Positions 42,568 through 50,885 of a stretch of DNA of 64,000 nt are shown one piece after another (position 1 is the first letter of the stretch; each line of letters begins with the position of its first letter). The position numbers and the translations under genes are program-made. The DNA comes from Bradyrhizobium cosmicum. Lineage in GTDB: Bacteria; Pseudomonadota; Alphaproteobacteria; Rhizobiales; Xanthobacteraceae. The notes below the pieces were generated by a model. It searched no databases and was not told the origin of the DNA. It saw only the letters and a program-made list of their open reading frames with translations. Where the stretch lies: assembly GCF_007290395.2 (NCBI RefSeq), contig NZ_CP041656.2, positions 7,039,501-7,103,500 of the forward strand, given 5' to 3'.

Positions 42568-43803
42568 CTAGACGACCTTCGCTCGCTGCCTCCCGCGCAC
42601 CATGATCAGCCCCGCCGCTACCACCTCCAGCGCAACACACAAATAGAACGGCAGCGCATAGCCGCCGGACCAATCGCGCAAGAAGCCGACCACGCCGGGG
42701 CCGAAGGCGTAGGTCACCTGGTTGATCGCCGTGTTCAGGCTGATCAGCACGCCGAAGGAGGCGGAGTCGAATTCCCGCTGCACGATCAGCGAGGGCAGCG
42801 TGATGAGGTTACCGACCGAGAAGCCGAACACGGCGCAGGCCGCGATCAGCACATAATCGTTGTGCAGGTTGATGACGACGAGAAGCGCCCCCGCCTGGCT
42901 CAGGAACGACAGCGCCGACGCCAGCCGCTGGTTAAGGCGGTCGATCACCATCGAGAACAGCACACGGCCGACCACCGCCATCGCGGTCAGCACGGCGACC
43001 GCGACTGCCGCGCGCTCGCGGCCGATCACCGGATCCAGGAACGAGATCAGGTGCACGATGAAGCCGACCTGCGCGAACAACACCAGGGCAAACGCGACGG
43101 TCACCGTGAGAAAGCCGACGTCGCGCAGCGCCCATGCGCGGATCTGCGCCGACGATTGCGGTTTTGGCCGCGCCGTCGCGTGCCAGCCGTGAAAATCGGG
43201 CGGGCGGCCGACGAGAAAGAGGATCACCGGCAGCAGCAGCACCAGCATGGCGCCTGATGCGGCGTACATTGCGCCGGCGAAGCCGATATGGCCGATCAGC
43301 ATCACCAGCAGCGGCACACCCACGATGCCGCCAAAACTGGCGCCATTCAGCGCCAGGCTGATCGCCATGCCGCGCTTGTGGTCGAACCACAGGCTGATGG
43401 TGTTGGTGATCATGGCGAGACTTGTGCCGGCCCAGCCGAAGGCGAGCACGGCGTTGGCGAGATAGAGCTGCCAGGGCTCGCGCACCGCGCCGATCGCGAC
43501 CGCAGCGGCCGCCATCGCCAGCGTGCCGGCGATCAGGCAGAGCCGCGGGCCATATGTCCGGACGGCCTCGCCGACGAAGACGACGAGCAACGCGCCGAAC
43601 AGATAGAAGAACGTGGTGCCGGAGGAGATCAGCGAGGTCGGCCAGCCCCGCGCGCGCTGCAGCTCGGCGACATAGACACTCTGGCCGTAGAAGCCGAGCC
43701 CCCAGCCGAAGGTCGCGAGCAGGAAGCAGACCGCGACGATGCGCCAGCCTCCGTAGCGGAGGGAGGATTCGTCGATGGTGGGATGCTGAGGATTGTCGAG
43801 CAT
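42568..43803 (-). CDS. Major facilitator superfamily transporter
   Basis: 411 residues, 12 predicted membrane segments. Loop motifs GEAVRTYGPRLCLIAG and DRLNQRLASALSFL and the central WFDHKRGMAISLALNGASFG suggest the monocarboxylate/oxalate-formate antiporter-like group of MFS. Substrate unknown; neighbours hint at an organic acid. Confidence 0.88.
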   Translation of the reverse strand: MLDNPQHPTIDESSLRYGGWRIVAVCFLLATFGWGLGFYGQSVYVAELQRARGWPTSLISSGTTFFYLFGALLVVFVGEAVRTYGPRLCLIAGTLAMAAAAVAIGAVREPWQLYLANAVLAFGWAGTSLAMITNTISLWFDHKRGMAISLALNGASFGGIVGVPLLVMLIGHIGFAGAMYAASGAMLVLLLPVILFLVGRPPDFHGWHATARPKPQSSAQIRAWALRDVGFLTVTVAFALVLFAQVGFIVHLISFLDPVIGRERAAVAVAVLTAMAVVGRVLFSMVIDRLNQRLASALSFLSQAGALLVVINLHNDYVLIAACAVFGFSVGNLITLPSLIVQREFDSASFGVLISLNTAINQVTYAFGPGVVGFLRDWSGGYALPFYLCVALEVVAAGLIMVRGRQRAKVV

Positions 43804-43815
43804 TGCCGCCTACTC

Positions 43816-43846
43816 CGTCATGCCCGGGCTTGTCCCGGCCATGACG
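43816..43846. repeat. Short family B palindrome (copy 4)
   Basis: A single 31-base hairpin, CGTCATGCCCGGG with CCCGGCCATGACG around CTTGT. It keeps only one half of the full-length family B design. Confidence 0.75.
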
Positions 43847-43921
43847 AGATCTATTAACTCTCCTCAGAAAATCACTTCGACAGCGATCGAAGTATCGACG
43901 CTGCTGACAGCCTCCTGACAA

Positions 43922-45169
43922 TCAGATTGCGTCCGGGAACTCACCCATCGCGGCTTCCAGCCGCGCCCGGCGACGGCGCGCATACGAGACGAGCGAGAGC
44001 ACGACGAGGCCGAGCACCACGGGCGGGAACACCACCATGTTCACCGCCGACCAGCCGTAACTGGCGAGCAATTGCCCCGAAGAGAACGAGCCGATCGCCA
44101 TCATGCCGAACACGAGGAAATCATTGAAGGCCTGCACCTTGTTGCGCTCCTGCGGGCGATGCGTCTCCAGCACCAGCGCGGAGGCACCGATGAAGGAGAA
44201 ATTCCAGCCGACGCCGAGCACGATCAGCGTGGCCCAGAAATGCATCGCGGTGATGCCGGAGAGGCCGATCGTGGCGGCGCCGGCCTCGAGCAGCAGGCCG
44301 GCGGCAACGATACTGGGTGCGCCGAAGCGCGCGATCAGCGCGCCGGTGAAGAAGCTCGGGCCGTACATCGCGACGATGTGCCACTGAATGCCGAAATTGG
44401 AATCGGACACGCTGAGGCCGCACAGCTTCATGGCGAGCGGCGCCGAGGTCATCACCAGATTCATCATGGGATAGGAGACGATGCCGCACAGCGCCGCGGC
44501 GATGAAGCGCGGCTGGGTCACGATGGTGAGCAGCGGACGTCCGCCATGCAGGTCGGCCGGTGCCGGCTTCGGCATGTCGACGCCGGCGACGATGCCCATC
44601 GCGATCAGCGCGACCGCGGCCTGCACCAGGAAGCTGAAGGCGAACAGATAAGGCTGCCAGACATCCATGGTCCATTGCACCAGCTGCGGACCGAGCACGC
44701 CGGCGAACACGCCGCCCGCCATCACCCAGGACACGGCTTTCGGCCGGTAGGCCGCGCTGGCGCCGTCGGCCGCGGCGAAGCGATAGGACTGCGCCACCGC
44801 GCCGTAGAGGCCGCCGAGAAAGGTCGCCAAACAAAACAGCGCGAAGGAGCCGTGCAGGATCGCGAACGAGCCGAGCAGGCCGGTCAACGTCCCTAAAGCG
44901 GTGCCGATGACGAAAGCCGCGCGGCGGCCGAAACGGCGCGAGATCGCGCCGGTCGGCAGCGTGCCGGCGGCAAGGCCCACCACATACATCGAGATCGGTA
45001 CCGTCGCGAACGACATGTCGGGCGCGAGCGTGGCGCCGACGATCGCACCGGTGGCGAAGATCACCGCCGAGTTGGCGCCGGTCAGCGCCTGCGCCGCGGC
45101 GAGGCGCACCACATTGGCACGCACCCGCGCGTCGGCATCGATCTCATTGGCTGAAGTCACGTCCAACAT
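43922..45169 (-). CDS. Major facilitator superfamily transporter
   Basis: 415 residues with about 12 membrane segments. Typical loop GAISRRFGRRAAFVIGTALG follows segment 2, and an asymmetric second half includes FIGASALVLETHRPQERNKV. The frame stays open far upstream (antisense to the peptidase gene), but the ATG at 45169 begins MLDVTSANEIDADARVRANV, directly before the first membrane segment. Another ATG two codons earlier is possible. Substrate unknown. Confidence 0.87.
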   Translation of the reverse strand: MLDVTSANEIDADARVRANVVRLAAAQALTGANSAVIFATGAIVGATLAPDMSFATVPISMYVVGLAAGTLPTGAISRRFGRRAAFVIGTALGTLTGLLGSFAILHGSFALFCLATFLGGLYGAVAQSYRFAAADGASAAYRPKAVSWVMAGGVFAGVLGPQLVQWTMDVWQPYLFAFSFLVQAAVALIAMGIVAGVDMPKPAPADLHGGRPLLTIVTQPRFIAAALCGIVSYPMMNLVMTSAPLAMKLCGLSVSDSNFGIQWHIVAMYGPSFFTGALIARFGAPSIVAAGLLLEAGAATIGLSGITAMHFWATLIVLGVGWNFSFIGASALVLETHRPQERNKVQAFNDFLVFGMMAIGSFSSGQLLASYGWSAVNMVVFPPVVLGLVVLSLVSYARRRRARLEAAMGEFPDAI

Positions 45170-45367
45170 CGGCATTTCCGCCCGAAGGTCTTTAAAGGGG
45201 GTTTTGTTGATTCCCGGCACTATGGAGCGGTGCAGGAGGGCGGGCAACCGGCGCAAACGGGCGCGGGCCATGCCCCTGACGCAATCGGCGGGATGATAGC
45301 CGGCCGCGCGCTTGACGGCTTGCGCTCGATCAAATCCTATCCGCCGCATTCTCCAGGAGTTTCGTTC

Positions 45368-47437
45368 ATGTCCGTCGACGACAGGCCCACGCTCAGCGCT
45401 CCCGACGACGATCCCTGGTTGTGGCTGGAGGAGATCGAAGGAACGCAAGCGCTCGATTTCGTAGAGCGGCAAAATGAGCTGACGCTTCAGGCGTTCGGCG
45501 GAGCGGCCTTCGCGCGCGACCGCGACATCCTCGCGGCGATCTACGACCGGCCGGACAACATTCCCTATGTCAGCCGGCGCGGCGATGGTCTGCACAATCT
45601 CTGGAAGGACGCCGTCAACCCGCGCGGCCTGTGGCGGCGCACCAATCTGGCGGAGTTTCGCAAGACCGATCCGGCGTGGGAGACCATGCTGGATATCGAC
45701 CAGCTCGCCGCGCGCGAAGACGAGGACTGGCTGCTGAGCTCCATCACCACGATGCCGGGACACTCGCGGGCCATCCTTGGCCTGTCGCGCGGCGGCAGCG
45801 ACGCCGTGACGTTGCGGGAGTTCGACCTCGACACCAAGAACTTCGTTGCGGATGGTTTCGTGCTGCCGGAAGCCAAGGGCGGCGCCGACTGGCTCGATGC
45901 CGATACGCTGCTGCTGTCCAGCGCCCATGGCGAGGGCATGGCGACGAGCTCCGGATATTCGCGAACCGTTCGGCTGTGGCGGCGCGGCCAGCCGGTCGAT
46001 CAGGCGCAGGTGATCCTCGAGACCACCGCAGATCACATGGCGCTCTCCGGCATGTCCGACGACACCGGCTCGGCGCCGCGGGTCTGGATCATCGAGCAGA
46101 TCGACTTCTTCAACCACGCCATCTGGCTGCGCGATGCGCTTGGTGCGACGACGAAGCTCGACCTGCCGACCGGCGTATGGATGCAGGCGCATGGCGACCG
46201 GTTCGCGATGAAGCTGCGCGCGGACTGGGCGGTCGACGGCCGAAGCTATGCCACCGACACCGTGCTCGGCATGTCGCTCTCGGCGTTCCTCGCCGGCGGC
46301 CGCGATTTCGTGGTCCTGTTCGAGCCTGAACCGCGGCGCGCCTTGCAAGGCCTGTTCTGGGCGGGCGGCAGGCTGGTGCTGTCTATCCTCGACGAGCTCA
46401 AGCCGCAATTCGAGATCTGCACGCCATCCTCTCACGCATGGAGCCGCGAGTCGCTGCCCGGGCTCCCGCAGATCGGCGTCGTCGACATCTGGCCGCTCGA
46501 TCGCCATCCCTCCGAAAGCAACGGCGATCTGCTCGCCAACGTGCAAGACCCGCTGACGCCGCCGTCGCTGCTGCTGATCGAGCGCGGCGTCGCAAGCCCG
46601 ACCTTGCTGAAGCAGGCTCCCAAAACGTTCACAGCGGATGGTCTCGTGGTGACGCAGCACGAGGCGATCTCGATCGACGGCGAGCGCATTCCCTATGTGC
46701 AGACCGGACCCGCACGGGAGACCGGCGATGCGCCGGTCTACATGAGCGCCTATGGCGGCTTCGCCCATTCGGTGAAGCCGTACTACAATCCGTCGCTCGG
46801 CAAGCTGTGGCTGGAGCGCGGCGGCACGATTGTGCAGGCGAATTTGCGCGGCGGCGGCGAGTTCGGGACGCGCTGGCACGATGCCGGCCGCCTCGCCGGC
46901 AAGAAATTGTCGCACGACGACTTCGCAGCCGTGGCCGCCGATCTCGTCCGCCGCGGCGTGACCAAGCCGAGGCGCATCGCGGCGCAAGGCGGGTCGAACG
47001 GCGGCATCCTCATCACCAACATGCTGGTGCGATACCCCGAGCGTTTCGGCGCGCTGTTCTGCACCATCCCGCTGATCGACATGCGCCGCTACACAAAACT
47101 GCTCGCGGGCGCGAGCTGGATCGCGGAATATGGCGATCCCGACAAGCCGGATGAATGGGAGTGGCTGAAGACCTACTCGGCCTATCACAACGTCAAAGCC
47201 GGCCAGCCCTATCCGCCGATCCTGATCGCCACCACGCGCCGCGACGACCGCGTCCATCCCGGCCACGCGCGCAAGATGGCGGCAAAGCTCCAGGCGATGG
47301 GCTACGAGGCCTGGTTCTACGAGCCGGCGGCGGGCGGCCACGGCTACGGCAAGGACAACAAGGAGCGCGCGGGGTTTGAGGTGATCGGTTTCCGGTTCTT
47401 GAAGGACAAGATCGGGTGGAAGGACGGGGAGGTGTAG
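45368..47437 (+). CDS. S9 family prolyl oligopeptidase
   Basis: 689-residue serine peptidase, cytosolic (no signal). An N-terminal beta-propeller begins PWLWLEEIEGTQALDFVERQ; the C-terminal alpha/beta-hydrolase domain has GGSNGG with S543, an aspartate in TTRRDDRVHPGHA (D626 or D627) and H658 in AGGHGYG. AGGAG lies 8 bases before the ATG. Cleaves short peptides after proline or acts as a peptide hydrolase of related specificity. Divergent from the MFS gene. Confidence 0.92.
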   Translation: MSVDDRPTLSAPDDDPWLWLEEIEGTQALDFVERQNELTLQAFGGAAFARDRDILAAIYDRPDNIPYVSRRGDGLHNLWKDAVNPRGLWRRTNLAEFRKTDPAWETMLDIDQLAAREDEDWLLSSITTMPGHSRAILGLSRGGSDAVTLREFDLDTKNFVADGFVLPEAKGGADWLDADTLLLSSAHGEGMATSSGYSRTVRLWRRGQPVDQAQVILETTADHMALSGMSDDTGSAPRVWIIEQIDFFNHAIWLRDALGATTKLDLPTGVWMQAHGDRFAMKLRADWAVDGRSYATDTVLGMSLSAFLAGGRDFVVLFEPEPRRALQGLFWAGGRLVLSILDELKPQFEICTPSSHAWSRESLPGLPQIGVVDIWPLDRHPSESNGDLLANVQDPLTPPSLLLIERGVASPTLLKQAPKTFTADGLVVTQHEAISIDGERIPYVQTGPARETGDAPVYMSAYGGFAHSVKPYYNPSLGKLWLERGGTIVQANLRGGGEFGTRWHDAGRLAGKKLSHDDFAAVAADLVRRGVTKPRRIAAQGGSNGGILITNMLVRYPERFGALFCTIPLIDMRRYTKLLAGASWIAEYGDPDKPDEWEWLKTYSAYHNVKAGQPYPPILIATTRRDDRVHPGHARKMAAKLQAMGYEAWFYEPAAGGHGYGKDNKERAGFEVIGFRFLKDKIGWKDGEV

Positions 47438-47463
47438 CGCTTGAGGCACCCAAGCTTCCACAA

Positions 47464-47549
47464 CGTCATGGCCGGGCTCATCCCGGCCATCCACGTTTTG
47501 CCACGAGGTTCGAAGAACGTGGATGCCCGGGACAAGCCCGGGCATGACG
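47464..47549. repeat. Palindromic intergenic repeat, family B (copy 5)
   Basis: CGTCATGGCCGGGCTCATCC at the left and CGGGACAAGCCCGGGCATGA CG at the right, in the convergent gap between the peptidase and the methyltransferase genes. Confidence 0.83.
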
Positions 47550-47559
47550 ACTTCCCGAA

Positions 47560-48234
47560 TTATCCTCGCGAAAACACCAGCGTCAGATTGTTCGCGGGCA
47601 TGTCGATCGTATCGACCAGACCCAGGCGCGCGCCGCGCGCGAGCGTCTCGACGTCGCTGATATCGCGCACGCCCCAGTCGGGGTTGCCCTCACGCAAGGA
47701 GGTGTCGAACACGGCGTTGCTGAGCGCGGTGTGCTTGCCATCGCGCTTGAACGGACCATAGAGCAACAGCTTGCCGTCGGCGCGCAAATAGCGGCCGGCG
47801 CCAGCGAACAGGCCTTCGGCCACGCTCCACGGCGCGATGTGGATGACGTTGGCGCAGAACAATGCGGCGAAGCTGGTCGGCACCTGGCCGGTTTTCAGCT
47901 CCGGACACCAGTCGGGATCGGCGAGGTCGATCCGCAAGGGACTGCGGATGTTCTGCAGGCCCGAATGAACGCGCCAGGCTTCGATGCTCTTGAGGTGGCG
48001 CTGGTTGAGGTCGCTCGGCCACCAGATCAGGCCGGGGGTATGCCGCGCGAAATGGACCACGTGCTGTCCGGTTCCGCTGCCGAGCTCGACCACGTTGCCA
48101 GTCAGGCCTGCGAGATGTTTTTCCAGCGCCGCCCAGAGCGATTCGTGATTGCGATGAAATGCAGGCGCATCGAGCCGCCCGTCCGACTCGACCCGTCCGC
48201 CGTCCCTGCCAAATTCGACGACATATTCAGCCAA
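47560..48234 (-). CDS. DUF938-family SAM-dependent methyltransferase
   Basis: 224 residues. SAM-binding loop VVELGSGTGQHVVHFARHTP; the family signature GGRVESDGRLDAPAFHRNHE is at the N-terminus. The likely start is TTG at 48234 with GGGG upstream; no ATG fits, since the frame further upstream reads through non-coding-like sequence. Substrate unknown; DUF938 proteins occur beside diverse genes. Divergent from the sox operon with 245 bases between. Confidence 0.8.
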   Translation of the reverse strand: MAEYVVEFGRDGGRVESDGRLDAPAFHRNHESLWAALEKHLAGLTGNVVELGSGTGQHVVHFARHTPGLIWWPSDLNQRHLKSIEAWRVHSGLQNIRSPLRIDLADPDWCPELKTGQVPTSFAALFCANVIHIAPWSVAEGLFAGAGRYLRADGKLLLYGPFKRDGKHTALSNAVFDTSLREGNPDWGVRDISDVETLARGARLGLVDTIDMPANNLTLVFSRG

Positions 48235-48479
48235 TTGTGGTCCCCTTGAAAACGAGAACGAGATAAAAACGGCATGAGCGCCCAAACGCCCTGAAAACAG
48301 CCGGCCCGCGCCCCCGGGCCTGAATCCGCCGAACAAATAATCTCTTTAGTTGCAATGCGGAAGATATTAACTCCATTTTGCCGCCTGCATAGTCTTGATT
48401 GTCAGGCGGTGCCCTTTGTGCTTTGGAGCACTATATTTCCGCAAACGAGATCATCGACATAACGGCTCGGAATGACGCC
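48235..48479. other. Divergent intergenic region upstream of the sox operon
   Basis: Contains an AT-rich segment (about 48330-48380) likely to hold the sox promoter. In-frame TTG at 48399 would extend soxX by 27 residues, but that would bury the signal peptide. No soxR gene or clear SoxR operator is seen. Confidence 0.4.
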
Positions 48480-48836
48480 TTGACCGCCTTTCCCCGGACG
48501 CCCGTCCTTTACGTCCTGCTGGCCATGGCCGCCGGCCTTGCCGGAAGCTCCGCGCGGGCGCAATCCGCCGTGACTGACGGCCAGAAGCTCGCCTTCGACC
48601 GCGGCAAGGGCAACTGCCTGACCTGCCACGTCATCAAGGGCGGCGATCTGCCGGGTACGATCGGTCCGGAGCTGAAGGACATCAAATCAAAATACCCTGA
48701 TCGCAACGAGCTGGTCGCGATCATCTTTGACGAGACCAAACGTAATCCGCAGACCATGATGCCGCCGTTCGGCCGTAACCGGATTTTGACTGAGCAGGAG
48801 ATCAGCGCGATCGTTGATTTCCTGCAGACCCTGTGA
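48480..48836 (+). CDS. soxX: Sulfur-oxidation cytochrome SoxX
   Basis: Monoheme c-type cytochrome that pairs with SoxA to load thiosulfate onto SoxY. 118 residues from a TTG start: signal peptide LTAFPRTPVLYVLLAMAAGL AGSSARA, heme site C46-LT-C49-H50, and a distal methionine in TMMPPFG. The start is uncertain; another TTG at 48399 is in frame. First gene of soxXYZAKB. Confidence 0.9.
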   Translation: MTAFPRTPVLYVLLAMAAGLAGSSARAQSAVTDGQKLAFDRGKGNCLTCHVIKGGDLPGTIGPELKDIKSKYPDRNELVAIIFDETKRNPQTMMPPFGRNRILTEQEISAIVDFLQTL

Positions 48837-48861
48837 CTTCAGGCACGCCAGGAGACTCGAG

Positions 48862-49341
48862 ATGACCCCACGCCCCCTCGCAACGCGACGCCTGATCCTT
48901 CAGGGCGCAGCTTCGGTCGCGCTGCTTGGCCTCGGCAATCTGCCGTTCGCGCCCGCGCGTGCCGCGGCCAACGACAAGTATCCGGAGCAGGCGTTCAAGC
49001 TGAAAAACGAAGCGGACGCGATCAAGGCACTCTACGGCAGGACCGCCGAGCCCTCGGACAAGGTCAAGCTGGATGCGCCCGAGATCGCCGAGAATGGTGG
49101 CGTCGTGCCGATCTCGGTGACGACGACGCTCGACAAGGTCACCTCGATCTCGTTCTTCGTGGCCGAAAACCCGAACGCGCTCGCAGCGTCCTACAGGATT
49201 CCGGACGGTACGATCCCTGGCGTCGCCAACCGCCTGAAGATGGCCAAGACCACCAACGTGACCGCGATCGTGGAAGCCGACGGCAAGCTCTACAGCGCAA
49301 CCAAGGAAGTGAAAGTCACAGTCGGCGGCTGCGGCGGCTAG
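48862..49341 (+). CDS. soxY: Thiosulfate-carrier protein SoxY
   Basis: 159 residues. The C-terminal swinging arm ends VTVGGCGG, whose cysteine carries the sulfur substrate. The N-terminus TRRLILQGAASVALLGLG looks like a twin-arginine signal, which SoxYZ uses for export. AGGAG lies 7 bases before the ATG. Confidence 0.96.
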   Translation: MTPRPLATRRLILQGAASVALLGLGNLPFAPARAAANDKYPEQAFKLKNEADAIKALYGRTAEPSDKVKLDAPEIAENGGVVPISVTTTLDKVTSISFFVAENPNALAASYRIPDGTIPGVANRLKMAKTTNVTAIVEADGKLYSATKEVKVTVGGCGG

Positions 49342-49354
49342 GAGGATCGATCCG

Positions 49355-49666
49355 ATGGCATCAAGCATTCGCGTCCGCGCAACATCCAACGGCGACATCA
49401 CCGAGGTGCAGACCCTGATCCAGCACCCCATGGATACCGGCCTGGTCAAGGACGCCAAGGGCGAGCTGATCCCGGCGCATTTCATCCAGCAGTTGACCTT
49501 CGAATGTAACGGCAAGGACGTCTTCGTCGCCGATTGGGGCACCGCGGTCTCCAAGGACCCCTACGTCAAGTTCAGCTTCAAGGGCGCCAGGAAGGGCGAC
49601 GACCTCAAGATCTCCTGGACTGACAACAAGGGCGGGTCGGATACGATCACCGCGAAGATCGCGTGA
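49355..49666 (+). CDS. soxZ: SoxZ, partner of SoxY
   Basis: 103 residues, no signal peptide of its own (carried out with SoxY). SoxZ features: MASSIRVRATSNGDITEVQT start, LIQHPMDTG and the immunoglobulin-like end with ISWTDNKGGSDTITAKI. Its stop overlaps the soxA ATG. Confidence 0.96.
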   Translation: MASSIRVRATSNGDITEVQTLIQHPMDTGLVKDAKGELIPAHFIQQLTFECNGKDVFVADWGTAVSKDPYVKFSFKGARKGDDLKISWTDNKGGSDTITAKIA

Positions 49667-50529
49667 TGAAGGCCCGCATCGCCCTCGTGCTCGGCTCGGT
49701 GAGCGCCGCGCTCGTTGCGCTCATCATCGCCTCGCCGCGCGTGATCGCGGCCGACAAGATCGATCCCGCGGCCGACGCCAAGGCGTTCCAGAACTTCTTC
49801 TTCCAGAAATTTCCCGATGTGAAGCGTGAGGATTTCGTCAACGGTCCGTATTCGATGAACGCGGATATGAAGCGGCAGTGGCAGGAGAAGGAAGAATTCC
49901 CGCCTTACGAGTTCGCGCTCGACGCCGGCAAGGAAATGTTCGCGACGCCGTTCAAGAACGGCAAGAGCTACGCCGACTGCTTCCCGAACGGCGGCATCGG
50001 CATTCGCCAGAACTATCCCTATTTCGACGAGAAGGAAGGCAAGGTCGTCACACTGGAGCTCGCGCTCAATCGCTGCCGCGAGGCCAATGGCGAGCAGCCC
50101 TATTCCTACGTCAAGGACGAGATGGCCTCGCTGACCGCCTACATGGCGTTCACTTCGCGCGGCAAGCCGATGGACATCAGGATTCCCGACGATCCCCGCG
50201 CGCTCGCGGCGTTCGAGAACGGCAAGCGCTATTTCTACACGCGGCGCGGCCAGATGAACTTCTCCTGCGCGAGCTGCCATGTGCAGAGCCCGGGCGAACG
50301 CATCCGCGCCGAGATCCTGGCGCCAGCCCTCGGCATTCTGAACGCGATGCCGATCTACCGCTCCGAATGGAGCGGCATGGGGACGACCAGCCGCCGCTTC
50401 GTCACCTGCAACAGCCAGACCCGCGCGGTTCCGCTGGAGCCGCAGGCGGACGAATATCGCGACGTCGAATACTTCCTCTCCTACGTCGCCAACGGCCTGC
50501 CGATCTCGGGGCCGGGAGCACGGCCATGA
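49666..50529 (+). CDS. soxA: Sulfur-oxidation cytochrome SoxA (single-heme type)
   Basis: 287 residues with a signal peptide ending near VIA-AD. Only one heme motif is present, C201-AS-C204-H205. The N-terminal domain keeps C105 and C137, which probably form a disulfide where two-heme SoxA proteins bind a heme. C248 in RFVTCNSQTR is the active-site cysteine that becomes the persulfide ligand. ATG overlaps the soxZ stop by one base (TGATG), and the stop overlaps the next ATG (ATGA). Confidence 0.95.
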   Translation: MKARIALVLGSVSAALVALIIASPRVIAADKIDPAADAKAFQNFFFQKFPDVKREDFVNGPYSMNADMKRQWQEKEEFPPYEFALDAGKEMFATPFKNGKSYADCFPNGGIGIRQNYPYFDEKEGKVVTLELALNRCREANGEQPYSYVKDEMASLTAYMAFTSRGKPMDIRIPDDPRALAAFENGKRYFYTRRGQMNFSCASCHVQSPGERIRAEILAPALGILNAMPIYRSEWSGMGTTSRRFVTCNSQTRAVPLEPQADEYRDVEYFLSYVANGLPISGPGARP

Positions 50530-50831
50530 AGCGGTCACTTCCCCTCGCCATGTTGCTCGCCTTGAGCCTCGCGCCTGCCGCGAGCGCGGCAAACGAGGCG
50601 GATTACAAAGCGGCCTATACCGCTGCCGAAGCCGCCTCCAGGGAGGCAGCGGGCATGCGCAACCAGTGGACCGTGACCGTATCGGCGCTGGCGGCGGCGA
50701 AGCGCGCCGCGGACGGCGGCGATTTCGACCGCGCGACGACCGCTGCGAAGGAGGCCGAGGCGCTGGCGAAGGCGTCGATCTTCCAGGCCATGTCTGAAAA
50801 AGAAGCGTGGAAGGCGATGGAAATCCGCTAA
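50526..50831 (+). CDS. soxK: SoxXA-binding protein SoxK
   Basis: 101 residues: signal peptide MKRSLPLAMLLALSLAPAAS A, then an alanine-rich helical protein (YKAAYTAAEAASREAAGMRN and RATTAAKEAEALAKASIFQA). Size, export, helical character and place between soxA and soxB fit SoxK (SAXB), which stabilises SoxXA and increases its activity. Overlaps soxA by 4 bases. Confidence 0.85.
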   Translation: MKRSLPLAMLLALSLAPAASAANEADYKAAYTAAEAASREAAGMRNQWTVTVSALAAAKRAADGGDFDRATTAAKEAEALAKASIFQAMSEKEAWKAMEIR

Positions 50832-50885
50832 GCTCAGATCTTGTGGAACCGTCGAACTGCCGAGAAGAGGCGCGGAGAATCTGGG

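Noticed and set aside
43922..47545. A 1207-codon open frame on the minus strand
   Set aside because: The upstream part is exactly antisense to the prolyl oligopeptidase gene, which has a full catalytic triad and a good ribosome site. Only the 415 codons from 45169 down encode a sensible membrane carrier; the rest is a high-GC shadow.
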